Shown here in pieces: positions 17,761-26,726 of a stretch of 64,000 nucleotides of DNA. The stretch is taken from positions 1,922,001-1,986,000 of the forward strand of contig NC_014166.1 in assembly GCF_000092245.1 (NCBI RefSeq), given 5' to 3'. The translations under genes and the position numbers were made by a program. A model generated the notes under the pieces. It searched no databases. It was given only the letters and a program-made list of their open reading frames with translations, and was not told the origin of the DNA. This DNA is from Arcobacter nitrofigilis DSM 7299. GTDB taxonomy: Bacteria > Campylobacterota > Campylobacteria > Campylobacterales > Arcobacteraceae. Every line of letters starts with the position of its first letter. The first letter of the stretch is position 1.

Positions 17761-18510
17761 TTATTTAAACCATTTCTGATAAATCTTTTCATAGGAATTA
17801 TCATTTTTACTTTCAATAAATAATAAATTTAATTTTTCTTTTAAGTCTTCATTACTCTTCTTCAAAGCCATTGAATAATTTATTTGACAAATAACATCGC
17901 TTAAAATTCTAAATTCATTAGGATGACTTTCGACCTGCTCTTTTGCCCAACTAGAACCAGCTGTAACTGCATCTATATTATTATATGCCAATGCTTTTGT
18001 TAATTGTGGATATTGAGAAAAACTAACGGTTAATACATTTGGCTGTATTTTTAGAAAATTTGTTAAATAATTTGTTCCTTTTAAAGAACCTACATGCATA
18101 TTATCCATGTCTTTTAAAGTTTTAACATTCTTATTACTATTTAATAATATAACTTGTTCATCCGTATAATAAGGTTTAGTAAAAATGATATTTTTATTGC
18201 TTTGTTTATCTTTACTCATTCCTGCAAAAAGAATATCTAACTTATCATCTAAAAGCATTTTTTCTTTATTAGTAGAACTTACTTCTATAAATTTAACTCT
18301 AAGTTCTAGTTTGTTCATCATTCTTTTAATTAAATCAATATCAAAACCATCAAGTATTCCATCATTATTTATAAAACCAAAAGGTATATAATCGTAACTC
18401 ACTCCAACTCTTATATATCCATCATTAAGAATTTCTTTAAAACTTTTCGAATAAGAATATTGAACTAACAATATTAAAATAATAATGCTTTTCATAATAG
18501 TAGTATGCAT
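17761..18510 (-). CDS. periplasmic substrate-binding protein, family 3
   Basis: 249 residues. A signal peptide (about residues 1-21, ending SYSKS) is followed by a type II periplasmic-binding fold: GYIRVGVSYDYIPFGFINND, then GFDIDLIKRMM, KLDILFAGMSKDKQ and IDAVTAGSSWAKEQ. This is the SBP_bac_3 family that binds amino acids or other small ligands. No ABC permease or ATPase gene is adjacent, so it may serve a distant transporter or act as a sensor subunit; the ligand is unknown. AAGGA is seven bases before the ATG. Confidence 0.83.
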   Translation of the reverse strand: MHTTIMKSIIILILLVQYSYSKSFKEILNDGYIRVGVSYDYIPFGFINNDGILDGFDIDLIKRMMNKLELRVKFIEVSSTNKEKMLLDDKLDILFAGMSKDKQSNKNIIFTKPYYTDEQVILLNSNKNVKTLKDMDNMHVGSLKGTNYLTNFLKIQPNVLTVSFSQYPQLTKALAYNNIDAVTAGSSWAKEQVESHPNEFRILSDVICQINYSMALKKSNEDLKEKLNLLFIESKNDNSYEKIYQKWFK

Positions 18511-18650
18511 AATTCATTCCTTCTTGATTTACCAATGATTAAAATTATCTTAAATAATTAAATTCATTATAATATAAATTTCCTGAATTATCTTTTGAAT
18601 TTAAACTTTTTTTAGTTATCATTCCTTTTTACTTTTCTTAAGGATACTAA

Positions 18651-19379
18651 TTGAAAATTATATTAGCACTTTTTATATTTTCTATTTCACTTTTTGCTGC
18701 TGATAATTTGCCAGTGATAAATCTTTCAATTGCATCAATCGATCAACCTGCACAATTTGTAAAAACAATAAATATAGCTATTATTCTTATACTACTAGCA
18801 ATGGCACCAACCTTACTATTAATGGTGACAAGCTTTACAAGACTTATAATCGTATTATCATTGCTAAGACAAGCAATGGGGCTTCAACAAGCACCTCCAA
18901 ACCAAATAGTAATATCTATGGCACTTATTTTGACTATATTTATTATGGAACCATATGCTAAGACCTCTTATAATGAAGGTATTAAACCTTACATGGAAGA
19001 GAAAATTGGTTATGAAGAAGCTTTTGCTAAAAGTGTGAAGCCATTTAAAGAATTCATGATAAAAAATACAAGAGAAGAAGATATTGCCCTTTTTTATCGT
19101 ATAAAAAAAGAAAAAAATCCTAAAAATATAGATGATGTTGCTCTTACTCTTTTGATGCCTGCATTTATTGTAAGTGAATTAAGAACAGCCTTTGAAATAG
19201 GATTTTTAATATTCTTACCTTTTTTAGTTATTGATATTATTGTAGCTTCCATACTTATGAGTTTAGGTATGATGATGCTACCTCCTGTAATGATATCCTT
19301 GCCCATAAAGGTTATCTTTTTTATTATTATAGATGGGTGGCAACTTATTATTGGAAATCTTGCACAATCTTTTAAATAA
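18651..19379 (+). CDS. fliP: flagellar export-gate protein FliP
   Basis: 242 residues, typical length. After a signal peptide (MKIILALFIFSISLFA), membrane segments surround the FliP signatures SFTRLIIVLSLLRQA, APPNQIVISMAL and MPAFIVSELRTAFEIGF; the C-terminus has SLGMMMLPPVMISLPIK. FliP forms the export gate with FliQ and FliR. The start is TTG with AAGGA six bases upstream; no ATG fits. It stands alone between a binding-protein gene and a chemoreceptor gene, as is common for scattered flagellar genes in Arcobacter relatives. Confidence 0.95.
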   Translation: MKIILALFIFSISLFAADNLPVINLSIASIDQPAQFVKTINIAIILILLAMAPTLLLMVTSFTRLIIVLSLLRQAMGLQQAPPNQIVISMALILTIFIMEPYAKTSYNEGIKPYMEEKIGYEEAFAKSVKPFKEFMIKNTREEDIALFYRIKKEKNPKNIDDVALTLLMPAFIVSELRTAFEIGFLIFLPFLVIDIIVASILMSLGMMMLPPVMISLPIKVIFFIIIDGWQLIIGNLAQSFK

Positions 19380-19405
19380 CACTTTTAATTGCCTTATTAC
19401 TTCTC

Positions 19406-19445
19406 TTAATTCTAGATAAATAATTAATTATATATTTAGAATTAA
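19406..19445. repeat. inverted repeat downstream of fliP
   Basis: Arms TTAATTCTA (19406-19414) and TAGAATTAA (19437-19445) are perfectly complementary, with a further palindrome TAATTAATTA between them. It is almost pure A/T and lacks a T tract, so its role as a weak terminator or protein site is uncertain. Confidence 0.5.
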
Positions 19446-19560
19446 ATTATATTAACAAAACAACTCAATTATAATATTAACAATATCTTAATATAATTTT
19501 ATTTTTTAGTAAATTTTTTTTATTAGTATTAATTGTAAAATAAAAACTACTGGAGAGATT

Positions 19561-21468
19561 ATGAGACCTTTATCAATTAAGACAAAAACTCTAGCACTTA
19601 TTACTATTATAATTATTATGATGTCAATAATAATTTCTCAAATAGCAATTTACCAAATTAATGAACTAACCAAAACCCAAACCAAACAATACAGAGAAGT
19701 TGAATATGAAGAAAAGACTTTAGAACTTACGCATAATATTGAAATTATTACTAATCTTATAACACAATATCAAAAAAAATATGCAGATGAAGGGAAAAGT
19801 CAAGTAATTGAGTTAATTAAAAATATTAAATTTGGAAATGATGGTTATTTTTGGATATATAATTTAAATGGAAAAATGATAATGCACCCATTTAAACCTT
19901 CATTAGATGGCACAGATATATCAAAAACAAAAGACTCTAATGGGAAAATATTCTTTCAAGAAATGCAAAAAGTCATAAAAGATAAAGGAGAAGGGAAAGT
20001 ACATTATTTTTGGGCAAAGCCAAACTCTTCAAAAACAGAAGAAAAGCTTTCATATATCAAACTATTTAAACCATGGGGATGGGTAATTGGTACTGGAATG
20101 TACATTGATGATATAGAAAGTGAAATTGCAGAAATAAAAGTACAAAATACGCAACAAATTGGTTCTATAATACTAAAAGTATCAATATTTACTCTTATAA
20201 TTGTAGTTTTTTCATATTTTGTAGTATTGTTTTTCTTTGATAAAATGGTAAAAAAACCATTGGAAAGATTTAAAATCAATTTCAATAATTTTTTAGACTT
20301 TATTACAATGGTAAGTAATAAATATATTCCAGATGAAAATACTAACTCTGATGAAATTGGAGAATTAACTTTACTTATCAATGAAACAGCTTTAGAAATA
20401 GATAAAAAACTTAAAGATGATATAAGAGTTATGGGAGAAGTTGTATTAACAGCTGATAAAGTAGAACAAGGTATTTACAAGTGTAGAATACATGGAGATT
20501 CTGAAAATCCGATGATATTAACTCTAAAAAATACACTAAATAAAATGTTAAATATTCTTGAGAAGAATATGTTAAATGTAAAAGATACTTTAGATGAATA
20601 TATAAATGGTGATTTTAGAAATAGAGTTATTATAGATGAGAGCTTAAAAGAAGAAATGCTTGCAGTTATGACAAGAGTTAACGGTCTGGGTGATGCTTTA
20701 AGCCATAGTGCAAAAACAAACTTATCAAATGGACAAGCATTAGAGAAAAATTCTTATAATCTAACAAACTCTATGAAAAACTTAGCAGATAAAGCTAATG
20801 ACCAAGCAGCTTCATTGGAAGAAACAGCTGCTGCAGTTGAAGAAATAACATCAATAACAAGAAGTAATGCTAACAATGCTTCAAAAATGTCAGATTTAGG
20901 ACAAACAGTTAAATTATCTGTTTCAAAGGGACAAGAACATGCAGCAAATACAGCCTTAGCAATGGAAGAGATAAATGAAAAAGTATCTGCAATAAATGAA
21001 GCAATTAATATAATCGATCAAATCGCCTTTCAAACAAATATTTTAAGTCTAAATGCAGCAGTTGAATCAGCAACAGCAGGAGAAGCTGGAAAAGGATTTG
21101 CAGTTGTAGCACAAGAGGTAAGAAATCTAGCTTCAAGAAGTGCAGAAGCTGCACGTGAAATAAAAGAGTTAGTAGAAGATGCAAATAGTAAAGCTATGGA
21201 AGGTAAAAAAATATCTGATGGAATGATTGAAGATTACAAAGAGTTGAATAAACATATTTCAGAAACAATCCATATTATTGAAGATGTCTCATCAGCTTCA
21301 AAAGAACAGATGAATGGAATAGAACAAATAAATGATGCCGTGACAAAACTTGATAGTGTTACCCAAGAAAATGCAAGTGAAGCAAATAAAATAAAAAATA
21401 TATCAAGTGAAGTTTCTAATATGGCAAATGGACTTGTGGAAGATGCAAAAGATAAAAAATTTAACTAG
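19561..21468 (+). CDS. methyl-accepting chemotaxis protein with periplasmic single-Cache domain
   Basis: 635 residues. Membrane helix 1 (about 11-33), periplasmic sCache_2-type domain (about 45-200: [17 protein letters not shown] and [17 protein letters not shown]), membrane helix 2 (about 203-226), a linker, and a cytoplasmic signalling domain with [20 protein letters not shown] and [19 protein letters not shown]. Cache domains of this type bind small organic acids; the ligand here is unknown. GGAGAG precedes the ATG. A PAS gene follows nine bases later, so this is a second receptor/PAS pair in the opposite gene order to the one at 15955-17608. Confidence 0.93.
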   Translation: MRPLSIKTKTLALITIIIIMMSIIISQIAIYQINELTKTQTKQYREVEYEEKTLELTHNIEIITNLITQYQKKYADEGKSQVIELIKNIKFGNDGYFWIYNLNGKMIMHPFKPSLDGTDISKTKDSNGKIFFQEMQKVIKDKGEGKVHYFWAKPNSSKTEEKLSYIKLFKPWGWVIGTGMYIDDIESEIAEIKVQNTQQIGSIILKVSIFTLIIVVFSYFVVLFFFDKMVKKPLERFKINFNNFLDFITMVSNKYIPDENTNSDEIGELTLLINETALEIDKKLKDDIRVMGEVVLTADKVEQGIYKCRIHGDSENPMILTLKNTLNKMLNILEKNMLNVKDTLDEYINGDFRNRVIIDESLKEEMLAVMTRVNGLGDALSHSAKTNLSNGQALEKNSYNLTNSMKNLADKANDQAASLEETAAAVEEITSITRSNANNASKMSDLGQTVKLSVSKGQEHAANTALAMEEINEKVSAINEAINIIDQIAFQTNILSLNAAVESATAGEAGKGFAVVAQEVRNLASRSAEAAREIKELVEDANSKAMEGKKISDGMIEDYKELNKHISETIHIIEDVSSASKEQMNGIEQINDAVTKLDSVTQENASEANKIKNISSEVSNMANGLVEDAKDKKFN

Positions 21469-21477
21469 GGAGTTAAT

Positions 21478-21882
21478 ATGTCAGCTGGAAAAGAAATTGT
21501 TTTAGATAAATCAGCTTTCTTAGTAAGTGAAACTGATGAAAAAGGTATTATAAGATTTGCAAATGATACTTTTTGCAAAATTGCAGGATATAAACTTGAA
21601 GAACTTGTTGGACAACCACATAGTATAGTTAGAAATAAATATATGCCAAAAAAAGCATTTAAATCTCTTTGGGATACTGTACAATCTGGTGAGATTTGGA
21701 CAGGATATGTAAAGAATGCTACCAAATCAGGTGATTTTTACTGGGTATATGCAACTGTTTTTCCATTTAAAAGTTGTGATGGTTCTAAGGGATATCTATC
21801 ATGTAGAAGAAAACCTTCAGAAAAAGAGATTGAAGAAGCTGAAGAGTTATATACAATTTGGAATAAAGAAGAAGGAAAATAG
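21478..21882 (+). CDS. Aer/CetB-type PAS sensor protein, second copy
   Basis: 134 residues, one PAS domain with the same landmarks as the product of 17225-17608: SAFLVSETDEKGIIRFANDTF, GYKLEELVGQPHSIVRNKYMP and WTGYVKNATKSGDFYWVYA. It probably binds FAD and reports redox state to a receptor. Its nearest partner is the Cache receptor nine bases upstream, or the soluble receptor at 15955-17211. Paralogy with the first copy is clear from these shared blocks. Confidence 0.88.
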   Translation: MSAGKEIVLDKSAFLVSETDEKGIIRFANDTFCKIAGYKLEELVGQPHSIVRNKYMPKKAFKSLWDTVQSGEIWTGYVKNATKSGDFYWVYATVFPFKSCDGSKGYLSCRRKPSEKEIEEAEELYTIWNKEEGK

Positions 21883-21995
21883 AAAATATTTCATACATAT
21901 TTTCATCAATAATTATAAGAAAATATAATATATGATTTTACATTATTTTAATTAAAATACTATTATAATAACCTTTTAAAAAATAAAGGTTACTT

Positions 21996-23345
21996 ATGAA
22001 TAAACTACTTGTATTATTGTTAATAACTTCCATATACTCTTTTGCAAAAGAGATAACATTTGATGAAGCATTACATTTATTGCTTAAAAATAATAAACAA
22101 CTAAAATCTAAAAAACTAGATATAAAACAATCACATGCAATACTAGATGAAATATCTGCAAATAATTATGGGGCTTTAAATTTCAAAGAGACATATACAA
22201 CTACAAATCATGCAGGATATGCTTTTAATTCAAAACTAAGTTCTAGAAAAGCTACCTTTGGTGATTTTGGATTAGGTTCATATACAGGTCCTGGTTCTAT
22301 TGGAGAGGCACCAGATGATTTAAATTATCCAAAATCTACAGAGAACTATGAAACAAAGATTACTTATGATATTCCATTATTTACAGGTTTTAAAATATCA
22401 AATGCAAAAGATGTTGCTCAACTTCAAGTTCAAGCTAAAAATAAAAAATATCAATATGATGAAAAACTTTTAACTTTAGAATTATTAAGAGCTTATAATG
22501 CTTGTGTTGCAGCTAAAGAGTACTTAAAATCTACACAAAAAGCAAAAGAAGTAACTAAATCTTTTGTAAATTTTTCAAATGAAATGTTCAAAGAAGGATT
22601 AGTTACAAAAATTGATTTAAATGAAGCACAAGTGAGAGATTTAAATACTAATGTAAAACTAAAAGAAGCGCAAAATAAAGTATCACTTGCTCTTTCTTAT
22701 TTAAGTTTTTTAGTTGGTGATGAAATTACAGATGTTAAAAACTTTGAAGAGGTAAAACTTTCAAATCTTGTTCTAAAAAATATTCAAGAAGAGGCTATAA
22801 ATAAAAGGGAAGACTATAAATATATTGATTTAAATGTTAAATCATCAAAGAAAAATATAAAAGTAGAACAAGCTGATTATTATCCTAAAATTAATGCGCA
22901 TGTAGAATATGGATATAGTGATGATAAATTAAAGAATTTTGATGATACCCAAGATTTCTATCTAGCAAAAGTACAATTAAATATGAAAATATTTGATATG
23001 ACAAGAGAAGCTAAAGTAGAACAAAGTAGAATCAATTACAATAAATTGATGTTAGAAAAAGAACAGTTTAAAGATTCTATTAAACTTGAAGTAAAACAAA
23101 ACTATTTAAATTATTTATCAAATGAAGAAATTTTAGTAGAAAAAATTAAAGCTCAAAATTTAGCAGAAGAAGTTTTAATAAAAGCAGAAGATATGTATAA
23201 AAATAAATTATTAAAAATGACAGATTTATTAGCACAACAAGCTTCACTGCAAAAAGCAGAAGCAGAAGTAATTATGTCAAAATTTGATCTTACTTTTATG
23301 AAAGCAAAATTAAAGCTATCAATTGGAAAATCGTTGAAGGAATAA
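21996..23345 (+). CDS. TolC-family outer membrane efflux/export protein
   Basis: 449 residues. A signal peptide (about 1-17, ending SFAKE) precedes two outer-membrane-efflux-protein repeats made of long helices with short barrel strands, e.g. ITYDIPLFTGFKISNAKDV and EMFKEGLVTKIDLNEAQVRD. Such proteins form trimeric channels for RND pumps or type I secretion. No membrane-fusion or pump gene is adjacent. A TATAAT box at 21964-21969 lies about 27 bases before the start. It is separated by 142 bases and its own promoter region from the Slam-like pair, so a functional link is possible but not shown. Confidence 0.88.
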   Translation: MNKLLVLLLITSIYSFAKEITFDEALHLLLKNNKQLKSKKLDIKQSHAILDEISANNYGALNFKETYTTTNHAGYAFNSKLSSRKATFGDFGLGSYTGPGSIGEAPDDLNYPKSTENYETKITYDIPLFTGFKISNAKDVAQLQVQAKNKKYQYDEKLLTLELLRAYNACVAAKEYLKSTQKAKEVTKSFVNFSNEMFKEGLVTKIDLNEAQVRDLNTNVKLKEAQNKVSLALSYLSFLVGDEITDVKNFEEVKLSNLVLKNIQEEAINKREDYKYIDLNVKSSKKNIKVEQADYYPKINAHVEYGYSDDKLKNFDDTQDFYLAKVQLNMKIFDMTREAKVEQSRINYNKLMLEKEQFKDSIKLEVKQNYLNYLSNEEILVEKIKAQNLAEEVLIKAEDMYKNKLLKMTDLLAQQASLQKAEAEVIMSKFDLTFMKAKLKLSIGKSLKE

Positions 23346-23436
23346 TGCGCATTTTAAAATACTATTTTCTAATATTCTTTAATTAAATTATTAATCTCTA
23401 TCTGCCATTATTTTGTAGTTTTTTACTCATTTAATC

Positions 23437-23451
23437 TTAAGTATTACTTAA
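23437..23451 (+). promoter_or_regulatory. perfect palindrome, candidate operator of the Slam-like operon
   Basis: TTAAGTA-T-TACTTAA is a perfect 15-base inverted repeat that ends right at the TATAAT box (23453-23458) in front of the Slam-like gene. Its position between the -35 and -10 regions is typical of a repressor site. The regulator is unknown. Confidence 0.55.
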
Positions 23452-23452
23452 A

Positions 23453-23458
23453 TATAAT
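23453..23458 (+). promoter_or_regulatory. -10 box of the Slam-like/FecR operon
   Basis: TATAAT 30 bases before the ATG at 23488. The -35 region is poor (TTTAAT near 23430), which fits a regulated promoter. Confidence 0.5.
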
Positions 23459-23487
23459 AAATGAATATTATATAAAAAAGATACCTA

Positions 23488-24804
23488 ATGATAAAAAAAA
23501 TACTATTGGTAACTACTTTTACTCTCTCTATTGTTTTTGCTTCTGAAAGCTTAACCTCATATGAGCAAGCAGTAAAACTGTTTAATGAAAAGAGTTATGA
23601 GAAAGCTTACAAAATATTTCTTTCTTTATCAAAAAATGATTTGGAAAACCAAAATCTAAACTTCTATCTTGGAAGATGTGAATATGAACAAGGAAAATAT
23701 GATATAGCAATAAGTTATTATGAGAGAATACTTTTTGCTCAACCAAATAATTTAAGAGCTCAAATAGAAATAGCCCAAAGTAACTTGATGCTTAAAAACT
23801 ATACTCAAGCAATAAAAGACTTTAATGTTGTTTTAGTAAATGCAGATACTCCAGCTGATGTAAAAAAAAGTATTGAAGAAAGACTGGCTTACATAAAAAA
23901 AACTATGCAAAAACACTTTATAAGTGGAGCTTTAGTATTTGATTTAAGTTATGATTCAAATGTAAATAACTCAGCAACAGCAGGTGAGTACTCAGTCTTT
24001 GTACCCCAATTGGGAACTGATTTTAAATTATCAAATAATGCAAAAGAAGAATCAGATTACTATTATGATGCCATTGCTGTTATAAATCATGTATATAAAT
24101 ATAATGAAAACTTCTCTTTAAATAATAGCCTTGTAGCTTATACTCAAGATTATCATACTAAAAAAGATAGTAATATTGATGTTATCTCATTTACTTCCAC
24201 TCCTACTTTTTATGAAGGGGCAAATAAATATGGCACTGGACTTGGAATTGATTATGTTAGATACAATGATAAAGACTATTTAAAAAACTATAATCTAATA
24301 TTTTCAAACTCTCATATTTTTGCACAAACAACTTTAAATAATATTACTTTTAAACTAAGTAAAAAACTCTATGACCAAGAAGAAGATAAACAAAAAAGTG
24401 CTTATGTATTTGATTTAACAAATAGCTTAAAATATAAAACAGAAAACTTTGGACTTTTTACTTTAGATACTGCATATAGCAAAGAAATAGAAATATATGA
24501 ACAAAGAACAGATGTAAGTAAAGAATCATTTGAAGTAGGTTTAGAAAATAGTTTAGCTTTACCATATAAATTTAATCTAAACACAAATATAAATAGTAAA
24601 AAAGTAATCTATAGAGATACGGATGTTAACTTTCTATCTAGAAGAGTTGATAAGATAAATAGTGTCTCACTTGGAATAAGTAGACCATTAAGAAAAAACT
24701 TAATCTTTGCCTTAAAAGGAACAGCTACAAACAATATGTCAAATCAAGCACCCTTTGATTATAAAAAACAAGTTATTAAATCTTCATTGATTTATACATT
24801 TTAA
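23488..24804 (+). CDS. Slam-like outer membrane protein: periplasmic TPRs plus DUF560/SlipAM-type barrel
   Basis: 438 residues. A signal peptide (about 1-18, ending VFASE) is followed by TPR helices (about 24-140, e.g. YLGRCEYEQGKYDIAISYYE). From about residue 148 alternating strands form a beta-barrel of ~290 residues that ends in a terminal Phe (SSLIYTF), the outer-membrane insertion signal. The first strand reads GALVFDLSYDSNVNNSATAG, close to the DSNVN motif of Slam (DUF560) translocons, and total size and order match Slam, which delivers TbpB-like proteins across the outer membrane. The next gene, nine bases later, encodes a protein with a TbpB-like C-terminal domain. The Slam assignment is from motif and context and needs a profile search. 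Confidence 0.68.
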   Translation: MIKKILLVTTFTLSIVFASESLTSYEQAVKLFNEKSYEKAYKIFLSLSKNDLENQNLNFYLGRCEYEQGKYDIAISYYERILFAQPNNLRAQIEIAQSNLMLKNYTQAIKDFNVVLVNADTPADVKKSIEERLAYIKKTMQKHFISGALVFDLSYDSNVNNSATAGEYSVFVPQLGTDFKLSNNAKEESDYYYDAIAVINHVYKYNENFSLNNSLVAYTQDYHTKKDSNIDVISFTSTPTFYEGANKYGTGLGIDYVRYNDKDYLKNYNLIFSNSHIFAQTTLNNITFKLSKKLYDQEEDKQKSAYVFDLTNSLKYKTENFGLFTLDTAYSKEIEIYEQRTDVSKESFEVGLENSLALPYKFNLNTNINSKKVIYRDTDVNFLSRRVDKINSVSLGISRPLRKNLIFALKGTATNNMSNQAPFDYKKQVIKSSLIYTF

Positions 24805-24813
24805 GGATTTAAC

Positions 24814-26259
24814 ATGAAAAAGATACTCTTATTACTTTTTATCCTTGCAAACTTTTTATTTGCTAGTATAGGACAAATAACAGCCTTAGTTGGTGATATT
24901 AAGATATCTAGGGATTCTAAAACTATCATAGCTAAACTTGGAGAAAAATTAGAAAAGAATGATGTTATAAATTCTTCAAAAGGTTCTAAAGCTCAAATTA
25001 CCATGAATGATAATACTATTATTACCATTGGGCAAAATTCTACTTTAAATATCTTTGATTATGTTTATGATGAGAGTAAACCAAAAGATTCTAAGGCTAG
25101 TTTTGGGTTTATGAAAGGCTCTTTTAAATCTATTACTGGGAAAATTGGAAAGTTAAATAAAAATAGGTTTAAGCTAAGAACTAAAAGTGCTTCTATCGGT
25201 ATTAGAGGAACTACTATTATTGGGAATCAACAAATCATTATTTGTACTGATGGAGCTATTAGTGTTACTGCTAATGGAGTAACTGTAGATGTGGCAAAAC
25301 AAGAGTTAACTAGAATTTCACAAGATGGTACTCCAACTCCTCCTGAGCCTTTAAAACAAGACACTTTAGAAAAATTAGAACAATTAGCAGATACTAGTAA
25401 TACTACAACACCACAAAAGAATGAAAGTAAAGAAGAAAAAAATATTTCTCCTGAAACACCTACAGTTGTAAATAATACTCCAAATAATGATCCTGTTAAA
25501 TATGAACTTCCTACTGTGAGATATAAGAAAAAAGAACATTCTAACTTATCTGGCTTTACTACTTTAGGATATGCAAATACAATAATTAAAGATAGTAATA
25601 ATAATGATGCATTTGAATCTTTCAAAAATGGTGAAATGGGAATAAAGGGATTTGATTCTTCTATCACGCAAGGGACAATAGGTAACTCTTCTCGAATAAA
25701 TATTGACAACAATAAAGTCCTTGATTCCACATTAAAAAATGGAACTACTATTGGAACATTTTCTGATGAAAATGAAACATACTTATCATGGGGAGAATGG
25801 CAGGGAACATCTCAAAATAATATAACCTATACTGGAGGATGGATTGCAGGAACAAAAACTGCAGGGAGTATTATACTTGACTTAATTGGTGGACTAACTA
25901 CTAGTAAAACATTTACGGGTAATGTTATACATGGAGACATATTTGATGGAAATACGCTATATGATATATCTGATCAAAGTACTGTAAATTTTACATTTAA
26001 TTTTGGTGGAGGAAATAATTCTTTTACAGGAAATATGAACTTATTATATAATGAAGGCTCAGAATACAAAATCAACTTTAATAATGGAGCTGTAAATTCT
26101 TCTGGTTTTTCTTCATCTGATTTAAAACATGGAGGAAACAGTATAACGGGAAATATAAATGGTTCATTTTATGGAAGTGGAGAAATTAAAGCAATAGGTG
26201 GTAAATTTGACTTTAAAGATGGAGTAATAGAAGGAAGTGGTTTATTTAAAGCTCAATAA
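24814..26259 (+). CDS. FecR-domain protein with TbpB-like barrel domain, putative Slam client
   Basis: 481 residues. Signal peptide without lipobox (ANFLFASIGQ), so a soluble exported protein. A FecR domain (about 20-150) shows ALVGDIKISRDSK, GDIKIS-type strands and the RTKSASIGIRGTTII end. A Thr/Asn/Pro linker (about 180-240) follows. The C-terminal ~240 residues are Gly/Asn/Ser-rich strands with YLSWGEWQG, GGWIAGTKT, and finally ITGNINGSFYGSGEIKAIGG, which fits the G-x-F-[FY]-G-x-x-A/E-x-x-GG pattern of TbpB barrel domains. It is co-transcribed with the Slam-like gene. The FecR domain suggests envelope binding; secretion to the surface is inferred. Confidence 0.68.
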   Translation: MKKILLLLFILANFLFASIGQITALVGDIKISRDSKTIIAKLGEKLEKNDVINSSKGSKAQITMNDNTIITIGQNSTLNIFDYVYDESKPKDSKASFGFMKGSFKSITGKIGKLNKNRFKLRTKSASIGIRGTTIIGNQQIIICTDGAISVTANGVTVDVAKQELTRISQDGTPTPPEPLKQDTLEKLEQLADTSNTTTPQKNESKEEKNISPETPTVVNNTPNNDPVKYELPTVRYKKKEHSNLSGFTTLGYANTIIKDSNNNDAFESFKNGEMGIKGFDSSITQGTIGNSSRINIDNNKVLDSTLKNGTTIGTFSDENETYLSWGEWQGTSQNNITYTGGWIAGTKTAGSIILDLIGGLTTSKTFTGNVIHGDIFDGNTLYDISDQSTVNFTFNFGGGNNSFTGNMNLLYNEGSEYKINFNNGAVNSSGFSSSDLKHGGNSITGNINGSFYGSGEIKAIGGKFDFKDGVIEGSGLFKAQ

Positions 26260-26290
26260 AGTGGCTAAAGGTCAAAGACCATAGCCACTT
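26259..26290. terminator. strong hairpin between convergent FecR and acetyltransferase genes
   Basis: Nine-bp outer stem AAGTGGCTA/TAGCCACTT plus inner stem GGTC-AAA-GACC. It covers the end of the FecR gene and the last codons of the acetyltransferase gene (stop TAG at 26267-26265). The minus strand continues TATT, a weak T tract. It probably ends transcripts from both sides. Confidence 0.65.
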
Positions 26291-26726
26291 CATCACAAAC
26301 TGGGAAGTGTTTACATCGTATACAATCAGCCCAGATTTTGTGTTCTGGGATTTGGTCTTTTTCTATTATTCTAAAACCACAGCTTTCAAAAAAACCTGCT
26401 TCATAAGTCAATGATAGAAGTTGTTCTAGACCGTAAAATTTAGCCTCTTTTATACAGGCATCAACTAATTGTTTTCCTAGTTTCAAACCTCTAAAATCTT
26501 TTGATACTATTAAACTTCGCACTTCTGCTAGTCTTATTGAATGAATATGAGTTGCTACAAAACCTGCTAGTTTTCCATCAACTTCAACAACAGTATATGA
26601 CCGTATTGTATTAGCCATTTCATCTTCTGTTCTAAGTAAGATAGTACCCTTCTCTACTTCTCCTTTTACAAGGCTTTGCATAGGAATAATATCTTTTGTT
26701 GTTGGTTTATAAAATCTAATTTCCAA
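26265..26726 (-). CDS. argA: GNAT acetyltransferase, short ArgA-like N-acetylglutamate synthase
   Basis: 153 residues, one GNAT domain. The acetyl-CoA loop is FRGLKLGKQLVDACI (about 78-92). The C-terminal IWADCIRCKHFPVCDEVAM cysteine-containing segment is typical of the short N-acetylglutamate synthases that replace full ArgA in Campylobacterota, where arginine synthesis begins by acetylating glutamate. The start overlaps the ysxC end by 11 bases. It is the last gene of the leftward envelope operon. The specific substrate is inferred from the family, hence the symbol is tentative. Confidence 0.75.
   Translation of the reverse strand: MEIRFYKPTTKDIIPMQSLVKGEVEKGTILLRTEDEMANTIRSYTVVEVDGKLAGFVATHIHSIRLAEVRSLIVSKDFRGLKLGKQLVDACIKEAKFYGLEQLLSLTYEAGFFESCGFRIIEKDQIPEHKIWADCIRCKHFPVCDEVAMVFDL

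Noticed and set aside
21996-26259. A complete type I secretion system (TolC plus neighbours)
   Set aside because: No ABC transporter or membrane-fusion protein is present, and the TolC gene is separated from the next two by its own gap and promoter.
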